A stretch of DNA of 64,000 nucleotides from Syngnathus acus (GCF_901709675.1 NC_051087.1:12899384-12963383), one strand, 5' to 3'; shown: positions 35,261 through 48,507, numbered from the stretch's first letter. Translations and numbers: made by a program. The notes: generated from the sequence alone by a model not told the origin.

Positions 35261-35989
35261 TAGGAGGTGGATCTCGAGGGAGGGGATCGTTTGGATGGCT
35301 GCCCTGGAGATGTGTGTGCATGTGCTCCGTACATTTGTTTATGTGCCCGTAATAGCCCTTTAGCAAAGAAGGGATTGCAATTTGAGACAGACACAAACAT
35401 CAGACAGTGAGCGTGTCGCCCTCTCCACCCTGTGTGTCAGTCACTCAGGCGGCACTCCTAATTGGCTTATAATGCCCATGTTACCATAGTGGGACCCCTT
35501 TGCCCCACCCCCCACTTTTGCAGGCATGTTTGTTACTTTAAAAAGAGGCTGTCAAGCATGGGGGCGGGTTAATATCCGTCTGTGTCTGCACATTCATGTT
35601 GCATTTAAGGGGTGGGTGCAGAATCGAGTCTCCCCCCCAGGGGCATGGGGATGCATGTGCTCCCATCTTTGTTTGTGGGGACAATGGAGCACTGTGTGTG
35701 AGCGTGTGTATACATTCAGATATAATCACATTGACATTGTTTTATACTCTGTTTGGGTGCCGCAGCTAGTGTAGCTTCCATTGACAATTAGTGCTTTGTT
35801 GCATATGAGACTGGTGAGGCCTAAGATTCCAAGGTCAAAGAGCTTCCTGTCTTCACGTGATCCCCGCTGACTTTTGCTATGTGTTTAGGTTCCCAATGTT
35901 GTGAAAGTACTCTGAATGCACCGTTTTGCCTGTGCAGCATGCATGTGTCACTCAAAATGCTTTAAACACTGACTCCTCTTCCACCAGAG

Positions 35990-36098
35990 ATCAGTATCTT
36001 GCTCTAGGGCACCTCGACATGGTCACATGGGCAATGCATCGAACCCACAACCTTTGATTAGGAGACAACCACTCCACCACTGATCCATGCCGCCCCGC
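35990..36098 (-). mobile_element. Fragment of a second tRNA-derived SINE family
   Basis: On the minus strand: GGGGCGGCATGGATCAGTGG, GTGGAGTGGTTGTCTCC (A-box-like), GGTTGTGGGTTCGATGC (B-box-like), then AGGTGCCCTAGAGCAAGATA. The order and the AGCAAGATACTGA phrase are typical of fish tRNA-derived SINEs. Distinct from the GGAT-tailed family. Confidence 0.55.
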
Positions 36099-36560
36099 TT
36101 TAATTTATTTAATGACCCCCCCCCAAGTTAGAATTTTCAGTTTCCAGTTAGGTATTCCTTCAAATAATATTCACACGGGGGTTATTGCAGATTTCGCAGA
36201 CATTTTTGGAAGATGCAGAAATCATGATCTGAATACTGGTAGAGAAATTTGAGGTGCAAAGGAGCACAGTGCTGTTGCTGTAAATGAATAATTGAATGTA
36301 AAGGTTGTGCTTAAGAATAGGCGGAGGAAGAAAAGGATTGAAGCGGGAGAGGCATCGACAAGTAGCAGAGAGGTGTATGTCAGCTAGAGAGCAATCAATG
36401 GCATTCATAACACGTCTTCAGAGGTATTGACTTAATGGCTTCCTCCTAATAGCAGCTAAAATAATTAATAACTTCCTCCACCGCTTTTTTAGTGCTCTGT
36501 CATATGTAGCTATGCATATGTACAGATGTGCTGAAAGGTGAATGGTAAAATGTTATAGGT

Positions 36561-37215
36561 CAGGGATGGGCAACTTAAACGATGGAGGGGCCACAATATT
36601 TTGTCAGTGGTATTCCTAACCAGTTGTATGACAAAAATGCCATTAAGGACAAAATATTTGCATGTCTGTTTTTTATTGAACAAAAAAACATATTAATGCA
36701 ATGTAATGCTCAAATACATATTCTGCGCAAAGGATCCACACCTCCACTACAAAGGCTTTGATGCAAACAAAAAATAATCAAATTGTGATTTGGTTTTTCC
36801 CTTTGAAAGGGCTTCTCTCGCATGAAAAAAAATCCCCATTCAAAGATGACATAAAACTACTGAACAGCAACCCAACATTTTGTGCATGATCTCATTTTAT
36901 GCACACATTGACAAAAAACAACTTTTAATTTTATACCACTGTATATTATTTCTGCATGTCATTCAAAATCCTCAAATTATTGGGCTTTCTCACTCATGCG
37001 TGAACACAGTTTTGTACAGTAAAGGGCAGTAAAGTTTGTCCCTGATCGTCCCCTCTGCAGTGCGGGTGCTCCATCAATCACAACTGCCGTGTGTCCATTT
37101 AAGCCACCATCGCCATTTTGAACACTGTAAAGCATTGTATGTAGCCATCTTTTTGGAAGACACAAATTAGGCTAATAAAATTTAAACCAAGTGTCAATGG
37201 TTCCCTAATTTGGCT
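36561..37215 (+). mobile_element. hAT-like element
   Basis: Begins CAGGGATGGGCAACTTAAAC followed by GATGGAGGGGCCACAAT, a typical hAT terminus. Interior blocks match the interrupted copy at 21665-23795. The right terminus is not clear; another hAT fragment abuts it. A cysteine-poor interior without transposase frame suggests a non-autonomous copy. Confidence 0.6.
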
Positions 37216-37224
37216 GTGGCTCTT

Positions 37225-37364
37225 GGCCTGGACCTTCTTCTTTCTTCGCTGATGGAGAACGATAGATAGTCTTGGGGTTGGAGGCGAATCAGGTGTGTTG
37301 AAACAGGGAGACCTAGAAAACATGCAGGACACCGGCCCTCGAGGACGGGAGTTGCCTACCCATG
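37225..37364 (-). mobile_element. Fragment of a different hAT family
   Basis: On the minus strand it starts CATGGGTAGGCAACTCCCGT and continues CCTCGAGGGCCGGTGTCCTG and GTTTCAACACACCTGATTC, a block very common in fish genomes. The other end is missing. Confidence 0.55.
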
Positions 37365-39589
37365 ACATACTCTGTCGTGAGATGGAAAAGAAGAATCCTG
37401 TTCTAATGTTCACTCACATGAATAAGTGATGGTGTTAAGAAGAGACAGTCTGGGTGGGAGGGCGTTCAGGCAGAGGGTGGTTTATCCATACACACACACA
37501 CACAGCGCGCACACACACCAAACCACACACAGGCACACAAATATTTATTTTTTTGCATGAATGATTCCTAGGGACACCAGAACCAACACTGCGGAACAAA
37601 GGCTGGTGTCCTCCGTCTTGGTGGTGTCTCTGTACATGTGTGTCTGCCGCAGCGCGTGTGAGTGCATGCTCATTGTGTTTCATGGCATGTGTGTGACATG
37701 CGGATGTTTATGGCCTGCGGGCTCAAGGGGAGAGAGGATAGGAGGACCACAGACAGGGAGGGAGGACCAAAAAGGGGAACAGGGATAAAGAGTGAGATGT
37801 TGAAAGCAAGCCGCAGGCTGTCTGTGTGCTCACTCATTTTAACCTCCACCCCCGCCAACCACCATTACTACCACCACTTTATTGAGAACCTAAAGTACAG
37901 ATAAAAAGCCATTCTGGTCTTGAGGACAATAATGGCCATCATAACTTCGAAGTCCACGTTGCCAAGCTTGTCACAAACAAGTGATACTATACTCGCTCAA
38001 CACTTAACCAATCACTGTGCGCTTATGTTTTGAGGTCTTCACACCCTTGCGCCCCATTTGCACTAATCTCACGAGGTGTTCTAACACCTGGAATTTTAAA
38101 ACCTGCCTTTGTATTTTTTTCTGTTCCCAAAATACGTCTGTAACATAATGTAAACCCGTTTTGTGAGACAAGTTTTGCTCGGTAGAGATGTGACCTTATC
38201 AGTCCAATACAAGAAAGACTGTTGTGCTTTTATCATTCTTAATGCAAAGTTAAGTCAAATCGAACATAATTAACGTATCGGGGGGCTGTCCAAGATTTCT
38301 GGAAAATGTGTTTGGACAGGTCAGGTAAAAAATTAGAGATTGCTATTATCGGTTCGGTTGTGCACACCCCGCTGACGAGTGATCCTCCCTCTCTCTAGTT
38401 TGCAGAGGTCTCGTGTTTAGTTTGAAGTTATAATATCACTATTCAGCAGACATGGCTTAGTTGCCCTATACTACGACATGATTACTGAACTAATATTTTT
38501 TTGCGAATTTAGAATGATATGAAGGCACTCAATTTAGTACCTCAATAATATTAAGCTTGTATTCCACTGGAGGGGGGGGGGGGGGGGCAAACTTTAGGGA
38601 GTGTTTGCAAAGGTAGTGAATGTTGATTTCTTGCCAGTGTCCATTCAAGGGCCCAGATGTTCGTCAACATTTTTTTGTTGTTGTAACAAGAAACACTGTC
38701 AGTGACTATTCAAAGTGCTGGGGAACATCTGGTGAATGCATTTGTGACCTTGAACAAACCCTGACGAAAAATCGATATTTGCTACCTTTGGAAACACTCG
38801 CAAATGTTCTTTGCACAGTGGGATATGGGCTATAAAATTTTGACTCCGTTGATTTTTATGAAAATGCATGAAAAAAGGCCAATATTTTGCATGTATGCAT
38901 GTAATTTGTCCATTCTTAAAGTGTATTGCATGTTTCCAATCACTGTGGTGTTTGTGGGCACTGTCTTCAGAGCACACTGTTTTAAAATAAAATTATGCGT
39001 GCAGATAAAGCTTGAGCTTCTGTGTTAAGTGGACACGCAATGTCACTCCTGCTGCAGAAAAAAAAACAAAAAAAAAACATATGTTGAGCACATACTGTAG
39101 ATTTGTGTTTGCGTGCGCTGTGCATACGCGTGTGTATGAATGTGCGCAAGCTTGTGTGGCTACATTAGCAGATGTGTTTGGCTGGAAGTCATTTATATGG
39201 TAATGATGTCATTTACCTCTGAAATGCTTCTTCTTCAATAGTGCCAAATACAGCCACACTATCCACACTCGCAAAGCGATGAGTGTGTGTTGATTTTGAC
39301 AGAATAGTGATTGGATTAAGCACCTATACGTATAAATATCTCAATAAAATGTATGTATGTTTGTGACTTTGTGTGCAAGTGAAGTGTAATTAACTAACCT
39401 TATTAGGAATTGGACAAATTGCGGAGATATTGTGATGCGTACAGTCGCCTTCATTACATCTCCAGAGATCCCAAGTGGTCCGATTTGAAAGAAACCTCGA
39501 AGATGAAAGGAGTAATAATTTTACTACCTATGTCGCAATAGAGAGAAACTGTCCTAATTCTCAGACATAGAGGTCTACAATACCAAAAC
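37365..39589. other. Intronic stretch with simple repeats, no gene
   Basis: Contains a CA tract around 37491-37520 and a 16-base G run at 38572-38587. No coding or repeat family recognised otherwise. Confidence 0.4.
38572..38587 (+). repeat. Poly(G) run
   Basis: Sixteen consecutive G residues, long enough for a G-quadruplex on this strand. A similar run is at 62486-62498. Confidence 0.95.
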
Positions 39590-40310
39590 CATTCGGTATT
39601 GCTAGGTCTCAGTGCCGCATCTGATCATAATATACTGCACGACAGACTAGCTGTATTCAATTAGTTTACCTGCAAGAACAAGACTACTTTGTTTCAATTG
39701 GCACTCACATGTGGGGTTCCACAAGGGTCCATCCTTAGACCACTACAATTTAATATCTTTCTGCTGCCTCTTGCTCAGATTATGAGGCATCACAAAATCT
39801 CTTATCATACTTTTGCAGATGACACACAACTTTACATTTCATCGTCATTATATAACTATAGTCTCTTACTTTCATCAAGTAAGTGTATTCATCAAATCAA
39901 CGAGTGCATGCACCAGAATTTTCTTCAGCTCAATCGAGAGATTTTTTTTTTTGCCCCCAAAATGAAAAGGCAAAGATCAGCGCTCACCTTAACTCTATGT
40001 CATTGAACGTGACTAATCAATCCAGAAATCTTGGTGTAATTATTGACTCAAACCTGAATTTTAACAACCACTTAAAAGTTATTACTAAATCTGCCTATTA
40101 ACGCCTAACAAACACAGCTCGATTTAAGGGTTTTCTGTTTCAATACGACACAGAAAAATGTTTTTATTTTCAGTAGATTATATTATTGTAATGGCATCTT
40201 TGCAGGTCTTAATAAATAAATTTTAAAAAATCAGGTAGCTGCAGCTGATCCAAAATGATGCCGCCAGAGTCCTTACAAACACCAGGAAAACGTTCAAGAA
40301 TTCCATACCA
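39590..40310 (+). mobile_element. L2-like LINE fragment (reverse transcriptase)
   Basis: Frame fragments read LALTCGVPQGSILRPLQFNI (RT block B, normally GVPQGS..GPLLF), then ISYHTFADDTQLYIS (block C, FADD), then NQSRNLGVIIDSNLNFNNHL, and near the end LQLIQNDAARVLT with frame changes. This is the L2/CR1-type RT signature and differs clearly from the RTE element downstream. There are several frameshifts and stops, and both ends are missing, so it is dead. Confidence 0.8.
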
Positions 40311-40319
40311 TGGGAAACG

Positions 40320-41198
40320 TCTTATGGGACATTTTGGAACCGATGTTAATTTAGTGGACAAGCACCAAAAGGATCTTTCACCCTAATTAGGAGAAGATCA
40401 CCAATCCATCCACCTTTGTCTGTGTATCCTTGAGTGTTTTTATTGTCTGTACGTGTGTTTGTATCTCAGGCCGACAGCCTCTTTGGTGGTATCCTGTGAA
40501 CCCTAAATAACTATACAAGGCTGTTTCTTGGGTGATAACTATCATTAACATGCTGATTACAGGTCTGAGGATCTTGGCATAACACATACACACCAGGGCA
40601 GTGGATCAATACTTGCATGCTGGGGTAATAACGGGTATGTATGCTCTGCGCAGAAGACACAGGGCGCCCTAGTGTAGGTCAGCGTGGATAGAGGCATAGG
40701 AAAAAGTTGCTTTTTAAGGGGTGTTTATATTTAAGCATGTACTGTAGTAGTAGAAATGGTCCAGTCAGTATTTGATGAACACATCCAAATGACCTTACTG
40801 GGTAATCCTACTGGGACCTTTGTTATCTGGGAAATGTATGTTGGAATGTAGCGGGTAACTGTTATCTGATCATCTGAGGAGATTCCTGTTAATGCCAGTT
40901 ATGATGTATGTAACAACTGCCTCTGTAGAATAAACGGTAGTTGCCATGTTTTACTAACGCTTCAATTTACACAGTCATGTGGATTGACTAACTATTGTGT
41001 ATCTTCGACGTACAGAATTTCATTAGATCTTTGAAACACCAATTTGAGGTCACGGGACTGAAATGAATCTATTGAAGCCAATTGGACAGGTGAACACATT
41101 TTCACAAATTTCTTTTTAATCGGAAATGCAAGTAAAGGTTTCTGAGATTATTTTTTGTATAACAATAATAATAATAATAATACATATGTAATATAATT
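40320..41198. other. Intronic stretch, no gene supported
   Basis: No recognised feature apart from an ATA trinucleotide run at about 41163-41181. Confidence 0.4.
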
Positions 41199-41334
41199 GT
41201 GTGCCCTGCGATTGGCTGGCAACCGGTTCAGGGTGTCCCCCGCCTACTGCCCGATGACCGCTGAGATAGGCTCCAGCACACCCGCGACCCCCGTGGGGAC
41301 TAAGCGGTTCAGAAAATGGATGGATGGATGGATG
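41199..41334 (+). mobile_element. 5'-truncated young SINE with perfect target duplication
   Basis: Only the 3' third of the family is present: GTGTGCCCTGCGATTGGCTG, GGCAACCGGTTCAGGGTGTC, GATAGGCTCCAGCACACCCG, CGACCCCCGTGGGGACTAAG, CGGTTCAGAAAATGG and four GATG units. The direct repeat TAATATAATT flanks it exactly (41189-41198 and 41335-41344), extendable to ATGTAATATAATT. 5' truncation plus a target duplication is the mark of target-primed reverse transcription. Confidence 0.92.
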
Positions 41335-41344
41335 TAATATAATT

Positions 41345-44300
41345 AGTGAAATCTATTAAAATATGATTCAGCAAAGGGTGGATTTTTTTCCTGATGTCCT
41401 AGCTATAAATTACAATGCATGACAAAATTGTAACTGCACAAGCTTTCATGGGTCAAATTTGAAAACAAAATGTGAAAAAGTATCTCGAAAACTTGATGTG
41501 CTAGAAAGTAGTCAAAACATTTTTCAAATCAGAGTCTCATAAAGCCAACTCTGATTTAAATTTGCTGTTGACCGGTGTTAAAGAAGAGCATATGTTTTGA
41601 TTAATCGATTGTAAAGATTGATAGTTGTGTCAAATTGATTACTGGTTAATGGTATCTAGAAACAAATGAGGCAAAATGGCAAAAGTTACTTTGCTGAAAC
41701 CAGCAGTCGTACTGTCATTTCAGTCACAAGTCGTTTATGGCCTGAAGATTTTTTTCTCAATTACTATTATTGCATTCATAGTTATTATATAGTTAATCAT
41801 GTGCCTCGAGGGGAAATTCAACTCCCTCTTCAATATATCCTTTATGTTGCACAGCACATACATAACCACATCACACGGATTCAGGCATGCAAGGAGTGAT
41901 TGGGATAAAAGAGGCATCATTTGAGCTGGAGTAGTGGGCATGAAGCCTTCCTCGAGGGCACCTCAACAAAAGCCAGAAGCTGACGAACTTGTGGATTGAC
42001 ATAACAATCCACTAAACCTCTAATCCTGAATTGTGACCCTCATGCTTCACATTATAGCAGAAGGCCGATACTATAAATCCATGTCAGACAAAAGCCTGCC
42101 TGCTCGTTGCTTTCAAAATCATCATTATAACTTTTCACTGCAAAAGAGTTGACGGTGAGTTCCCCCCCCCCATAGGTGATGCAACCCAATGCTTTGTAAT
42201 GTGGTTTTGTGTATACTTTCGACTAGTTGACACTTGCCTTCGTCTCCAAAACACATCAACTGATCAACTGTATACTTGGGTGAACTTTGTTCTTTGCCGC
42301 TTTGAACTGTATGTTTTAGCTGTGTAAACAAATCCACACATATTCAAAGAAAAGCACAGTGGCAAGGTGGCCGGCCACAGTTACTGGATGGCCTTGTTTT
42401 ATTTACAGAAAAATGAAGAGAGATTTTTGTTTGTTTGTATTCTAGTTTTTCAATCGAGTTGGTTGTGTCATCAGGTGACTTAAGCCAAGCTGGGATGACA
42501 AATTTGCTTGGATATCACCAGACGTTTCAAATTCAGGTCCAAAAGTAGAGCTGTGCTTCAGCCGCAGGTATTTCTAATCAACCGGCAAGTGAACGAACTG
42601 GCTGGTGAGTTTACTTACCAGCTCGACTGATTGCTGTTGAGAAGTTCAAGGGACAGGAGGAAGAATAATGAGATGGGTGTCGTGATTCCCGTTTTAAGGA
42701 ATGTGATCTCGTGTGGCCATCGATTTGCGTGACTAAATCTTGAGCACAAGATCACACATAGTCACATTCAACTCAATTCAACTTTATTTCTATAGCAGCA
42801 CTCGTCTTCATTCAACTAGTCTTCAGATCAGAAAACACTTATTCACACTGGCGTGTGTGTGCAGCCTGGGAGAATCTGGTGTTCCTGCCAAGTAGACCCC
42901 CCTACCCCCCATCCGTTACCATAGCAGCATCTCTCCCTCGCTGTTTCTCTTGTTCTCCTCCTCACCCTGCTCAGGGGCAACAGTGCAAAGAGGGAAGAAC
43001 TGGTGGAAAAAGAGCGAGGCTGTAGAGCGTCTAGAAAGCAGTGTGTGTGTTTGTGTGTGTGTGCATCTGTGTGTCTGTGTGTGTGTACTGTTCTGCCCTC
43101 ACAACAGGCCTCGGCAGAGGCAGACACCAGCTGGGTTTCATGTAGCCAATCGTATGCTTGCCTTATGCGGCACTTTGCCGGACTCAGCCAATCAGTGAAA
43201 CCAGCATGAACTGCACACACACACGCACACGTACACGTAGACTCACAACTGTAGAGCTCTTCCTGTTGATCATATGGTCATGAAGCCAAAGTTGCCCCTT
43301 CACTCTTTGTTCCTCTTTCCGTTTGTATTGAGCTTGAATAACACATTTCTTGAAACGGACAGTAACTGTCTAACAAAATCACCAGAAGGCCCAGGAGAAC
43401 TGCTACGTCACCATTCAGAATACCTGGAGTCCTTATAATGATTTGATTTCCCCTTACTAGCACATCGCAGTTACACGTGCGCACTTGGGCTCAATTTTAA
43501 GGAGAGTTCACATTAAATACATTTGCGACCCTAGTGAGGGATGGATAGGATAGTAGGAAATACAGTTTACACAATTATTTTATATTAGTGGAGACAGACA
43601 GACAAAACCCCAAGATGTTTGTTAAAAGTGAGTAAATACTAACTATGAGTTTTAGATTAATCTAATTAATTAGAGGCTTTGTAATTAATTAATCTGGTAA
43701 AAGGGTTAGGGTTGTGATGGCATACCCAGGTGTTCTCTTTTTTTACTATTTCTGTGTGAGCTACTGGAACCAGAATTTCATGAGGGAGCAATCCAAAGGG
43801 GTGAATAAAATTGAGTCTAAGTTTAAGTTTTGATCATATTATGATATTTGGCCAGAATATCATAAACTTAAAATATAGTGAACGACAAAAGCAAACAGAC
43901 ACGTGCATTAAGGAACAGACATCAAAATTGTTACCTTGGGGCTGATGTAGTAAATTGCATTTTGATACAAAACAGAAGAAAAACAAATGGAAATTATGCC
44001 TGACAAAAATTGAACAGACCAAAAGTTATAATGGCATATTAGGGCAGATTTTTCAGAACAGTATTACAAGTGAATTTGTGAGTTTTTATGAGTAATAAAT
44101 AAATAATGACTTTCTTGAATCTTTTTAAAATAAATCCTGACTTTCTCATTTCTCAACCAATTTTCACGAGGTTTACTTTTGTGTCGAAATCAAAGCATGC
44201 AGTACAGACCATTTAAAAATGAGGGGGACAAAAAATCTATGAAAAGTTCCCACTTTCCTAGTTGTTAATGGTCACAGTTTTCAACATAATGTGCAGGTAT

Positions 44301-45679
44301 CTTGTCTTGGGTTTCATGCCTTCCACTCATATGGAATGCGCTGACACTTTGGCCCCACTAACTGAGGATCGCCGTCGGCATGCCGATCAAAGGGGCATGC
44401 TGCCTTTTCTTATTCTTCATATCTTTGGTATCAGAGGGCTGATGTGAGTCAGTGGTTTGTAATTTTCACAAAACCATGATTTTATCAAGGCTTCTATCGG
44501 GTAGTTTCTTAAATGAAATGTTTCTCTCATCCCTCCTAGCAATGCGTCTTTATCCAATTCCTCCATTTTGGTAGCTGTTTGCAGAGCTCTGATGCATGCA
44601 CCAATGTAATCGGTGTACCAGGAAATAGTGCATTGACAAAGGTTCTGCTTTGTTTGGAATGCGATTGAAATGCATTAATGTTTTGATGTATCATTTTTTG
44701 TAATTAATTTTTAATAATGAATGCATGAAAGTCCCATGCAACACACATCCCCTTTAACACATTACACAATTTGGAGCGTAAAATTAGAAAAGGTTCCTGT
44801 TAAACAGTTTTCAGCTCTTCCTTAAAGCACTTTTTGCCAGTGTTGGTTAATGAAAGGAATCTTTGTGAAATGAGAAGCACTTGATATGATTAATTTTTTT
44901 TCATATCTTCAAATCAAAAAATGGACTTGGTTTGTTGCTATGAAATGTTCTCCGAAAGAGTGCTGGTGAAATAACTGAAGGAGATAATGGTCATCCCGAG
45001 TTATCTAATCCCAAGTAACAAACTATAATATGTTCATGAGAAACCAAAAGTAATGACAAAATTCTGGGTAAACTAAATAATGACCATGTTAGCATTGTAG
45101 TTCGTTGGCCAATTCATTCAGTCTGTCTGTTTTTCCAGCGTTTGATCTTGTAGTAATGAAGTAATCACCCTTTATAATTATATTTGTAATGAGCCCAGTG
45201 AACAATCGGTTGCTTACATCAAAATACCCCAAGGATCAAGAATTGTAGAAAACTTAATGCACCACATTTCTTGTCTCATTGAAATTAGCCCTCCCTCAAA
45301 TAAGTGAGTCCCCTCCGCCCATCGCGTCCATATAATGCTGGGCCAATGGCAAGTCTGGCTAGCCACACCCACTACTTAATTGTGTCTCGAGAGCACACTA
45401 TTCACCACGGCTCTGCCTTGGTTCAAAACCAACCATTCAATCAGTCGTTTACTTGCTTTGAAGTGTGCAACATCACTCTTGTGCGGCGGAAGTCAAAAAA
45501 TGGCGCACAGGAGAGATGATAGTTTGTTTTAATCATCCAGCATTAAATCAGTTTTAAATAACCAGAAACATGAAAACAAGTTATTAAAACCTCAGCACCC
45601 GACGGCATTGGAAGCATTTATTTCAAAATATGTCGATTATTTTCTGCGAGGTCACATCAGCTCTTCGCTGATTGGTTCC
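41345..45679. other. Intronic stretch, no gene supported
   Basis: AT-rich intron with a GT tract at about 43042-43087 and a CA tract near 43214-43230. No coding sequence or repeat family recognised. Confidence 0.4.
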
Positions 45680-45792
45680 TTCGAAGTGTCTGTTTGCTCA
45701 GGTTTTCCCCGCCTCAGAAATGCGCTTGATGCGACTCCCCACCAGACCCAATCGCTGCTAGTACAGGGTTGAGTCTGGCTTGCCAGGCTAGT
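45680..45792. repeat. Dispersed repeat, copy 2 of 2 (hAT-MITE-like end)
   Basis: Shares TTTTCCCCGCCTCAGAAATG, CCAGACCCAATCGCTGCT and GGCTTGCCAGGCTAG with 7386-7516. A phrase GCAAGTCTGGCTAGCC at 45350-45365 may mark the other end. Confidence 0.6.
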
Positions 45793-46926
45793 GTCTGGAA
45801 TTAATGACTATGACAACCAGCAGAGCCTGCGCATTGAGACTACAAAGACTTTGCAGGTTGTCCCGTCCGTCATCATTGTGTATGCGTAATAGCGATCTGG
45901 ATCTCCTTGGCAAATGTGTGTGTAACAGCAAGCTGGATCCCGCCGATGGTTTGGTCGTCTCCTCTTCCGCATTGCTCAGCTGGCTGAATTCCGTCCTCTT
46001 GCCGGCAAGCATGCACTTTGGCAGGCTGTTTGGTTCTGCAAAAGCAGTTGCCCGTGTGCAAAAAATAAATCTATTAACTGAATGTCTGTAAAGACAATAA
46101 AACCCTTTCCACTCATGGAGGCAGAAGTTCATGGTGTGTGCAGTATGTTTTTTGGAATGTTCTCATGACAAAGAGAAGCATAGCGTTTTGTCAATTTTAT
46201 ACGTGGCGGTAAAGAAGGTTAACAACGGTGATGCATCGAGCATACCTGCATCGCCTTTGCGTGGACATGATGTAGGCAAGTCACTTAGATTTTATTGAAT
46301 GAATGAATAATTTATTTTCTTCATGACTTCCTATGGGGAAATGTATTACTGAAATACAAACAAAATGGAGGTCAACCATTATCCTGGAAAAGAGTGTGTT
46401 CTGTCTCACAGGTTCCACTCTGGGTTTTTGTTTTTTTTATTCCAGGTGCCCATTCATGTGGTACCTTTTCCTGAAAAGGCGCTAATTGTACAGATTGTCA
46501 ATTCAATTGATTGTGATCATTTTTATTTGAATGTGCTGCTGGTTAGCATCAGCAGAATCTCCACAAGCGTGTGAGTTAAAAAACATCTGCTGTCAGATGT
46601 CTCATTTACTTTCACATGAACAAATTGTGTTTTTAGCACTGCCCCCGTTCCTGTACATTCTCTGTAGCAGCTGGTTCAGCCCATGCTGTTGAGTTAAGGA
46701 GGCGAGTGGAAGAAGGGATGGGGATAAAAGAAAGTAAGTGATAGGAAAAAAAGAGAGAGTAGATCTGTTGATTTACCAAAAGCCTCGTCCAGTCTTCCCT
46801 CCCACCCGTCCTTCTTTCTCCTCATCTCTGTTCCTTACTGTATTCCAACCCCTCCCTCCTTCCCCAACACCCCCACCCTCTCTTGACTTGATGGTCCAGC
46901 TCCAGAAACAGGAAGAAGCCGCAGCT

Positions 46927-46936
46927 CTATAAATAG
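46927..46936 (+). promoter_or_regulatory. Isolated TATA/MEF2-type site CTATAAATAG
   Basis: A perfect CTATAAATAG, identical to the site at 27737, follows a pyrimidine/purine-rich block (46780-46920) and precedes a further C/T-rich stretch ending TCCGTCTTCCAG at 47021. It could be a core promoter TATA box for an intronic transcript or a MEF2 site. No exon can be supported after it. Confidence 0.25.
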
Positions 46937-47607
46937 AGAACTGCTCAGCCAAGAACCACACACACACACAAACACTATTTCCCCTCTGTCTTTCCTCATT
47001 TTCCTTCTCTCCGTCTTCCAGCCGCTGTGTTTCTACTTACTCTCCTTACTCTCCTTATCCTTTGACTTGCACATTAGAAAACATTAACATAACCATCAAT
47101 GTCACACTGCTTCTTTAAAATGTTCAATTTCTAGCTCATCGTTGTTTTTTCGGTGAGGGGTTGTAGATGGGTGGGGGGAAAGAGAGGGTTAAAACAGTGA
47201 TGTTGTTCTTTGGCCACCATGTCTGTGCATCGGGTCAGTAGTTTTCTCACTCTTTGCACATAAACTCACATAAAAGAACTGACTGGATTAGAAAGGACAA
47301 TAGTGTGTTGTTTTGATACTTAACCCCAATTTGTGTAGGTGCCGTTCACCCCCTTTTTTTTATCCAACAACAGTGTTTTCATGCAATTGTTGTTTGTAAA
47401 ACACCCTCTTCATTGCCTCCTCTATAGTTCAGTATTCAAGGATTGTCTTAACCCATAGCACAAAGATCAGACAACATTTTAAATGACAAGGACTTCCATT
47501 TGAATTGTGTCAAAATCAAAATGGAATGCGTTCATTTAAAGGGACTTTCACTTTGTAGTTATTGTACCTACATTTTGGGTCTCTGGAGATGCTCTCCATC
47601 AATTGTG

Positions 47608-47660
47608 TGGATCAATCAATCAAGCAATCGATCAATCAATCAATCAATCAATCAAAACCA
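47608..47660. repeat. (AATC)n microsatellite
   Basis: About ten ATCA units with one CAATCG interruption. Confidence 0.9.
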
Positions 47661-48210
47661 ATCAAAAACAGGTAAAACTTTTGTTGTGTGCCTATTTCTG
47701 AAAGTGTCTCTGAGCTCTTTAATCTGACCCCACCTCAAGTTTTTTGGGCCATTCCTGACTACACCTATTGCCAGCCTCTGCTTACCAACACCTTCTGGAA
47801 TTTTGGCCAAGTTTTTGGTGCGGGGTCCTGGAGGCTATTTGAACTTGGCGATGTGTGAAGATCCGTGACAATAATTGACAATGCCTAACTAACGCCTTAT
47901 TGATGACGCTGTGCCTATATAAGAGAGAATGCAATCAACCCTTTAGGGGGCACATTGTTAGACTTTAACTAGTGGTGGCTTTGCACAAGCGTGATTCTGG
48001 AATGCTGCGTGCTCTGGAGCGAGTCTCAGAATCCCCAGAAGTCTCCATCAAAGGGTTCCTGGATTTGTTGCTTGTCACTTTTTGGAAAAGTAGTCACTAC
48101 AGAGGTGAGAACCACCACCCAAAACTGACAAGTTTCAACCGGAGTGTAACAATTGGTTAAGTGTGCTGCAATTCTTTATCACATTTTGATAGAAGAATGG
48201 ATTTTTTATT

Positions 48211-48507
48211 AAAAGGGTTACTTCACCAATATAGCAATTTTCAGCAGTAAAACGTTAATATTTGGTCTATAATAAATTTAATAGCCATTCTTTTTCATGT
48301 ACAATTAACACCTTTAAAAACGCATTTTCCCATTTGGTGTCAACTGAAAAGGACATCACGTGCTCAGTGATCAGGTAACAACCAATTACGGCTCATGTGA
48401 CGTTCACAAGCTGAGCCGTATTTGGTTGTTACCTGAACCCTGAGTATACTTGGACAATATATTAACTTTTTACTGCTGAAAATTGCAAAATTAGTCAAGT
48501 TTAAGGT
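48211..48507. mobile_element. Fold-back (snap-back) MITE
   Basis: The two arms are inverted over most of the element. Outer arm: GCAATTTTCAGCAGTAAAA at 48233 and, on the minus strand, GCAATTTTCAGCAGTAAAA near 48485. Inner arm: CAGGTAACAACCAATTACGG paired with CCGTATTTGGTTGTTACCTG around a loop of about 17 bp (48395-48411). No coding sequence. Class within DNA transposons is uncertain. Confidence 0.8.
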
